Below are positions 60,186 to 64,000 of a DNA stretch of 64,000 nt, piece after piece. Source of the stretch: Methylomonas sp. (GTDB lineage: Bacteria; Pseudomonadota; Gammaproteobacteria; Methylococcales; Methylomonadaceae). The number at the start of each line of letters is the position of its first letter. The stretch's first letter is position 1. The stretch is from the NCBI RefSeq assembly GCF_023228165.1, contig NZ_JALOBS010000018.1, forward strand, positions 47,887 to 111,886. Direction: 5' to 3'. A model generated the notes under the pieces. That model made no database searches, was not told where the DNA came from, and was given only the letters and a program-made list of their open reading frames with translations. A program made the translations under genes and the position numbers.

Positions 60186-60927
60186 AGGCTTATTTTTTGG
60201 ATTTTCGACGGACGATTGCACGATTTTGGGTGGAACGAATCGGGGGGCGTCGGGTTACTGTCGGTTATAAAGATCATCGGGTGCAAATGTATCATCAAGC
60301 AAAATTCCTTATTAATATAGTTGCTTTTAAGCAATATTCATTCCCCCTATAGGTTAATTACCGATAGTACTTTAGCAATTATGGTAACCCCTCTGGCGGG
60401 AATGTCCGGCAGACTAAGTGTCCACGCTTCGGGATTACCCAAGGGGCGCGGCCTGTCGTCCGAGGAGTTTCAGCGAGACTAGTCGGATTAAAGCTTGCCA
60501 TTTTTTAAAGCGGAAAATTAACGGAATGTTTGATGGTTGTGCTGGTATTTTTTACCATGACATCCCGCCATTGCCGCCTCTATTTTCCATTAACCGCCGC
60601 AAAGCAGTGTGCAAAACCAATGTGTGCGCACCGTATTGGTGCAAAAATATAATTGTCGCAAGCGATAGCGTAACCGAATAGAGTGTAAGCCGATCAGGCA
60701 AAACGGCAGGTTAGCAGCGGTTGCTGCGGGCATTGTCGATAGGTTAAGGTCATAGGGCTTGCTACTTCTCTGCCGCCGTTGTCAATATTCCGGTCATAAT
60801 GTCTGCGATAAAATGCCTGTTGATGTTGCGCTTATATATGCCGGGCTATTTGCGAGAAGCAAATCTTGAAATTAAGCTGAAACACAGCTATCAATAGCGA
60901 GCGGTTTTAATCTATTTGGAGAAGCTA
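60186..60927. other. Divergent intergenic region without a supported gene
   Basis: About 740 bases between two divergent genes. I see no gene. The part near 60300-60350 is AT-rich and fits a promoter for the glucosylglycerate operon. A GCACC-N5-GGTGC palindrome is listed separately. A frame at 60418-60681 has no ribosome site and no family pattern. Confidence 0.45.
60628..60642. promoter_or_regulatory. GCACC-N5-GGTGC palindrome (NtrC-box-like)
   Basis: GCACC-GTATT-GGTGC matches the GCACC-N5-GGTGC core of NtrC enhancer sites such as those upstream of enterobacterial glnA. NtrC sites act at a distance on sigma-54 promoters, but I could not find a convincing TGGCAC-N5-TTGC promoter toward either neighbour. 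It may be chance. Confidence 0.3.
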
Positions 60928-61713
60928 ATGAAGTATTTAGTGTGGTTGTGTGCATTGTTGTTTACCCCGTATTTGCACGCCGCCTTGCATGAAGAAAATA
61001 TTGATTACCGGGCCGGCGGCACCGTGTTGAAAGGTTATCTGGTCTGGGACGATGCCAAGGGCGATATACAACCCGGCGTGTTGGTAGTACATGAATGGTG
61101 GGGTTTGAACGATTACGCCCGCAAACGGGCCCGCATGCTGGCGGAACTGGGTTATACCGCGCTGGCGGTGGATATGTACGGCGGCGGCAAACACAGCGAA
61201 CACGGCAAGGACGCGGCGGCTTTCATGAAGGCCGTGACCGGGCAGGCCGGGTTGGCCCGGCAGCGCTTCGAGGCCGCCAGAGCCTTGCTGGTTAGCCAGC
61301 CTCAGGTGGATGCCGGAAAAATCGCCGCCATCGGCTACTGTTTCGGTGGATCGACGGTATTGAATATGGCCCGTCAGGGTGTCGATCTGGCAGCAGTAGT
61401 CAGTTTTCACGGCAATTTGGTCAGCGAAACACCAGCCCAGTCGGGCAAGGTGAAAGCCAGGATTTTGGTATTGAATGGGGCGGCGGATACCTTTATTACC
61501 CCCGAAAGTATCAGTGCCTTTAAACAGGAAATGGCGCAAGCCGGTGCCGATTACCGGTTCGTCAACTATCCGGGCGCTATACATAGCTTCACCAATCCGG
61601 ATGCCGATCGGTTGGGTAAAGCCAACGATTTGCCGGTTGCCTATAATGCCGAAGCGGATAGCCAGTCCTGGGCCGCCATGCAGGAATTGTTTCACGAGGT
61701 ATTCAAGCCTTAA
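60928..61713 (+). CDS. Dienelactone hydrolase family protein, exported
   Basis: A 261-residue alpha/beta hydrolase with a signal peptide (MKYLVWLCALLFTPYLHA). The catalytic triad candidates are the cysteine nucleophile in GYCFGGSTVL (about 137-146), an aspartate near LVLNGAADTFITPE, and the histidine in YPGAIHSFTNPD. A cysteine rather than serine nucleophile is typical of dienelactone hydrolases. The substrate is unknown. GGAGAAG lies just before the ATG at 60928. A DUF4186 gene follows after 12 bases. Confidence 0.88.
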   Translation: MKYLVWLCALLFTPYLHAALHEENIDYRAGGTVLKGYLVWDDAKGDIQPGVLVVHEWWGLNDYARKRARMLAELGYTALAVDMYGGGKHSEHGKDAAAFMKAVTGQAGLARQRFEAARALLVSQPQVDAGKIAAIGYCFGGSTVLNMARQGVDLAAVVSFHGNLVSETPAQSGKVKARILVLNGAADTFITPESISAFKQEMAQAGADYRFVNYPGAIHSFTNPDADRLGKANDLPVAYNAEADSQSWAAMQELFHEVFKP

Positions 61714-61725
61714 GCCGATAGCGTC

Positions 61726-62094
61726 ATGAGAGAGTTAGAGCAACTGTTTGCCAGGCTGGCCAAGTCGGCTTTTCGCGGCAAATTTCGGCTGCAGGCCAAG
61801 GATTTGCAATATTTGCAAGCCAAAGGCCTGCCGACCATATGCGAGCATGCCCGGGATTTCGTCGGCAAACGCCTGGCGCCGGCGCTGATTCCGAACGACG
61901 GCAAACAAACCCCTTATCGAGGCCATCCGGTGTTTGTGGCGCAACACTCCACGGCCTGCTGTTGCCGGGGCTGCCTGCAAAAATGGCACGGCATAGCGCA
62001 AGGGAGAATGTTGAGCGCCGAAGAACAAAACTATGTCGTCGAAGTATTGATGCATTGGCTGCGCAGGGAAATTCAGCGCGTGTCGGACGCGTAA
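61726..62094 (+). CDS. DUF4186 family protein
   Basis: A 122-residue protein. It contains the DUF4186 pattern FRGKFRLQAKDLQYLQAKGL near the start, then GHPVFVAQHSTACCCRGCLQKWHGI, with a cysteine cluster C-C-C-R-G-C that may bind metal. No function is known for the family. It lies 12 bases after the dienelactone hydrolase gene and is probably co-transcribed. Confidence 0.85.
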   Translation: MRELEQLFARLAKSAFRGKFRLQAKDLQYLQAKGLPTICEHARDFVGKRLAPALIPNDGKQTPYRGHPVFVAQHSTACCCRGCLQKWHGIAQGRMLSAEEQNYVVEVLMHWLRREIQRVSDA

Positions 62095-62301
62095 ATATTA
62101 AACGGCTTGCCGGTCGTTCGTACCGGCTGGTATTGACGGGTAGGCTTCGATGCAGACAAGACATTGACTATTCACAGTTCTCGATGTTCGCAACCGCCGG
62201 TCAGCCGACAGTCAAATATTCAGTCTGTTGGGTAAATTTCCGTTGATACATGCACCTCCCGACCGGCACCACTGCCGTTTTCGGCGGCCGCACCGTTGCC
62301 G

Positions 62302-62874
62302 ATGATCTCCATGGAGTTGTCGGCACCGCCGTCGCCCGTAGTGAATCAACCGATTGCACCGCCGCAACCGCCAAAACCCATAGCACCTCCCAAGCTGGAT
62401 AAGCCCAAAGTCAAACCTAAGCCTAAGCCTAAGCCGAAGCCTAAGCCGAAGCCGTCGGAACGTTTGGTTAAGCAGGTTGAGGAGCGCAAAACCGTGGAAC
62501 CGGAACCGGAACCGGTTGCAGCGGCTCCGCCAACCGCTGCCTCGCCACAGGCGTTAAATCACAATGCGCTGGCCGCGCCGCGTAACGACACTTATGTGCC
62601 GGCGGACAGTAATGCGGCCTATTTGAACAACCCCAAGCCCGAATATCCGCTAACGGCACGGCAACGGCATTGGCAAGGCACGGTGTTGCTGCGAGTGTAT
62701 GTCGGGGCGGATGGTAAAGCCTTGCAAGTGACGATTCAGCGCTCCAGCGGTCATGACACCCTGGATGAATCCGCATTGGCCGCCGTCAAGCAATGGCGCT
62801 TTGTCCCTGCCAAACGCGGCGATAGCGCAGAAGCCAGTTGGGTGACGGTACCGATTGTGTTTGAGCTGGATTGA
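62302..62874 (+). CDS. TonB-like energy transducer, N-terminal anchor not visible
   Basis: About 190 residues. A proline-rich spacer (QPIAPPQPPKPIAPP, then a KPKPKPK array at about residues 36-50, and EPEPEPV) is followed by a TonB C-terminal domain: YPLTARQRHWQGTVLLRVYV, then SSGHDTLDESALAAVKQWRFVPA. This would touch TonB boxes of outer membrane receptors. Canonical TonB has an N-terminal membrane helix; here the frame is open only back to 62236 and that part is not hydrophobic. The gene may be truncated, frameshifted upstream, or start with an unusual leader. exbB follows 300 bases later. Confidence 0.75.
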   Translation: MISMELSAPPSPVVNQPIAPPQPPKPIAPPKLDKPKVKPKPKPKPKPKPKPSERLVKQVEERKTVEPEPEPVAAAPPTAASPQALNHNALAAPRNDTYVPADSNAAYLNNPKPEYPLTARQRHWQGTVLLRVYVGADGKALQVTIQRSSGHDTLDESALAAVKQWRFVPAKRGDSAEASWVTVPIVFELD

Positions 62875-62898
62875 TAAACAATGCCGTTGAGTTAAGCA

Positions 62899-62997
62899 CC
62901 CTCTCCTGATGGAGAGGGTTGGGGTGAGGAGAGTTGATTGGCAAAAAATGGCATTTTGAATTCCCCTCATCCTAACCTTCTCCCGGAGGGAGAAGGA
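62899..62997. repeat. Inverted REP pair between the TonB-like gene and exbB
   Basis: CCCTCTCC-TGAT-GGAGAGGG followed by TTGGGGTGAGGAG is on the left. CCCCTCATCCTAACCTTCTCCC with GGGAGAAGG is on the right. It is the same facing-pair family as around the hsd genes, about 18 kb from the nearest of those copies. Confidence 0.7.
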
Positions 62998-63181
62998 ATG
63001 ACCGGCCTTAACTTAACGGCATTGGATTGATAAATCTCCCCAACAGGGTCGTAGCCAGACCCGCCTACCTGGGTCGGCCAACACGGATGTTGAATGACCT
63101 GGATTAAGGATGATCCAGGTGCTGCAAGGATGTTTGGCCAAGCCAAGATTTTTAAAAAAATAAAACAATAACGAGAACTTT

Positions 63182-63880
63182 ATGGACCACATTTTTAGCT
63201 TTTCCGAAACCGCCATCGTCGACGGCACCCTCTGTATGCTGGGTTGCTTTTCATTACTAACCTGGAGCGTAATTTTACTCAAAGCCGGTGAAATTGCCTG
63301 GCACCGTTACCGTAACCACAATCTGCTGCAACGCTTGAGTGGTGCCGTGTCCTTGGAAACCCTGGATGCCATCGACAACCATCCTAAAAACCCTTTGGCA
63401 GTTCAGGCCGGACGGGTGTTAATGGTCGGTCGTCAAACTTACGCCCGTGCGCAAAGCCTGCCGCATGATCGCCAAACCCAGCACGCCGCCTGGCATGAAC
63501 TGATCGAACGCGCACTACGTCAACAAATCCAGAAAGAAAAAGCCTTACTAGACTCAGGCCTGGGTTGGCTCGCCAGTATCGGCAGCACCTCGCCGTTTAT
63601 TGGCTTATTCGGCACCGTGTGGGGCATCATGCACGCCTTAAAAGATATTGGCGCGCAAGGCACCGCCAGTCTGGAAGTGGTGGCAGGTCCCATCGGTGAA
63701 GCCTTGATCGCCACTGCCTTGGGGATTGCCGTGGCGATTCCGGCGGTGATTGCCTACAACTTCTTCCTGCGCCAGAATCGCCAAGTGCTGGCCAGCCTGG
63801 AACACATCGCCACCGATTTTTTGCGCAGCTGCATCGAAAACGACTTGAACCAATCCGCCCATCAACCTCAGGAGGCCTAA
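63182..63880 (+). CDS. exbB: ExbB/TolQ family proton channel
   Basis: A 232-residue MotA/TolQ/ExbB-type protein with three membrane helices: one near 14-34, and two in the C-terminal half, SIGSTSPFIGLFGTVWGIMHAL (about 137-158) and IGEALIATALGIAVAIPAVIAYNFF (about 176-200). It uses the proton gradient to energise TonB. It is followed 2 bases later by exbD. Confidence 0.92.
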   Translation: MDHIFSFSETAIVDGTLCMLGCFSLLTWSVILLKAGEIAWHRYRNHNLLQRLSGAVSLETLDAIDNHPKNPLAVQAGRVLMVGRQTYARAQSLPHDRQTQHAAWHELIERALRQQIQKEKALLDSGLGWLASIGSTSPFIGLFGTVWGIMHALKDIGAQGTASLEVVAGPIGEALIATALGIAVAIPAVIAYNFFLRQNRQVLASLEHIATDFLRSCIENDLNQSAHQPQEA

Positions 63881-63882
63881 TC

Positions 63883-64000
63883 ATGGCAATGCAATTTCCC
63901 AGTGAAGATGAAGGCGGCGAAATCAGCGACATCAACGTCACGCCCTTAGTAGACGTGATGTTAGTGTTACTGGTAGTGTTCATCGTCACCGCCCCCTTAT
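63883..64000 (+). CDS. exbD: ExbD (partial, runs off the window)
   Basis: The first 39 codons read MAMQFPSEDEGGEISDINVT and then a membrane helix starting PLVDVMLVLLVV. The aspartate in the helix (PLVDVML) is the proton-carrying residue of ExbD/TolR proteins. AGGAGG lies before the ATG. The C-terminal periplasmic part lies beyond the window. Confidence 0.93.
   Translation, partial: MAMQFPSEDEGGEISDINVTPLVDVMLVLLVVFIVTAPL

Noticed and set aside
60418..60681. A frame between the glucosylglycerate operon and the hydrolase
   Set aside because: There is no ribosome site or similarity. LSSEEFQRD-like residues suggest at most an old fragment.
1..64000. tRNA and rRNA genes
   Set aside because: While reading the intergenic regions I found no cloverleaf with a GTTCGA-type T loop and no rRNA signature.

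Overview
The window reads as chromosome of a gammaproteobacterium, most plausibly a Methylococcales (Methylomonas-like) methanotroph. This is an inference from gene content and style: RegB/RegA, a long DRTGG-type Pta, PEP-CTERM-like proteins ending in a VPVPGAVWLF motif, a glucosylglycerate operon, and many REP-type intergenic repeats. No 16S rRNA, pmo or mxa gene is present to fix the identity. The base composition is moderate GC, with clearly AT-rich islands that look acquired.

Layout. (1) 1-3450: the lysine-rich 3' end of one gene, a repeat-rich spacer, then three integron gene cassettes with complete attC sites and no integrase in view. The third cassette carries a TM-macro protein and a TIR protein that together match a type II Thoeris anti-phage system. 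(2) 3750-16500: housekeeping and regulatory genes: MarC, VanZ, the RegBA redox two-component system, a Zur-box-controlled zinc uptake pair (ZnuD-like receptor and COG0523 GTPase), a pta-DUF-ackA operon, FHA and PilZ proteins. (3) 16500-19450: two paralogous PEP-CTERM-like exported proteins, each behind a long AT-rich leader with a shared 22-base element and a c-di-GMP-I (GEMM-I)-like structure. (4) 19480-36970: a membrane spermidine-synthase-like fusion, radA, a ParE-type TA pair, an AT-rich gene with a deoxyribosyltransferase/TIR-like C-terminus, alr-dnaB, an HD-GYP-like protein, a REC-REC-GGDEF protein, a TPR-oxygenase, an orphan heavy-metal RND pump and gpmI. (5) 37380-45900: a defence/TA island: TacAT-like pair, type I restriction-modification (hsdR, hsdM, hsdS), a DUF559 nuclease-like protein and a frameshifted Fic gene, all laced with hairpin repeats. 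(6) 46000-56300: an MFS exporter, a PEP-mutase/isocitrate-lyase family enzyme, then a siderophore locus (fecI, fecR, TonB receptor, PepSY protein) interrupted by a dead TA remnant and an intact BrnTA-like pair. A broken REP-associated transposase, a PepSY fragment and an orphan sigma factor follow. (7) 56300-60190: an operon for making, dephosphorylating and phosphorolysing glucosylglycerate. (8) 60900-64000: dienelactone hydrolase, DUF4186, a TonB-like protein, ExbB and the start of ExbD.

Themes. Iron and zinc import through TonB receptors is supplied by the TonB/ExbB/ExbD genes at the right edge. c-di-GMP recurs (PilZ, GGDEF, HD-GYP and two riboswitch-like leaders). The most notable system is the Thoeris pair packaged as one integron cassette. 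A second unusual signal is a roughly 20-base palindromic sequence found in hairpin loops and inside the broken transposase.
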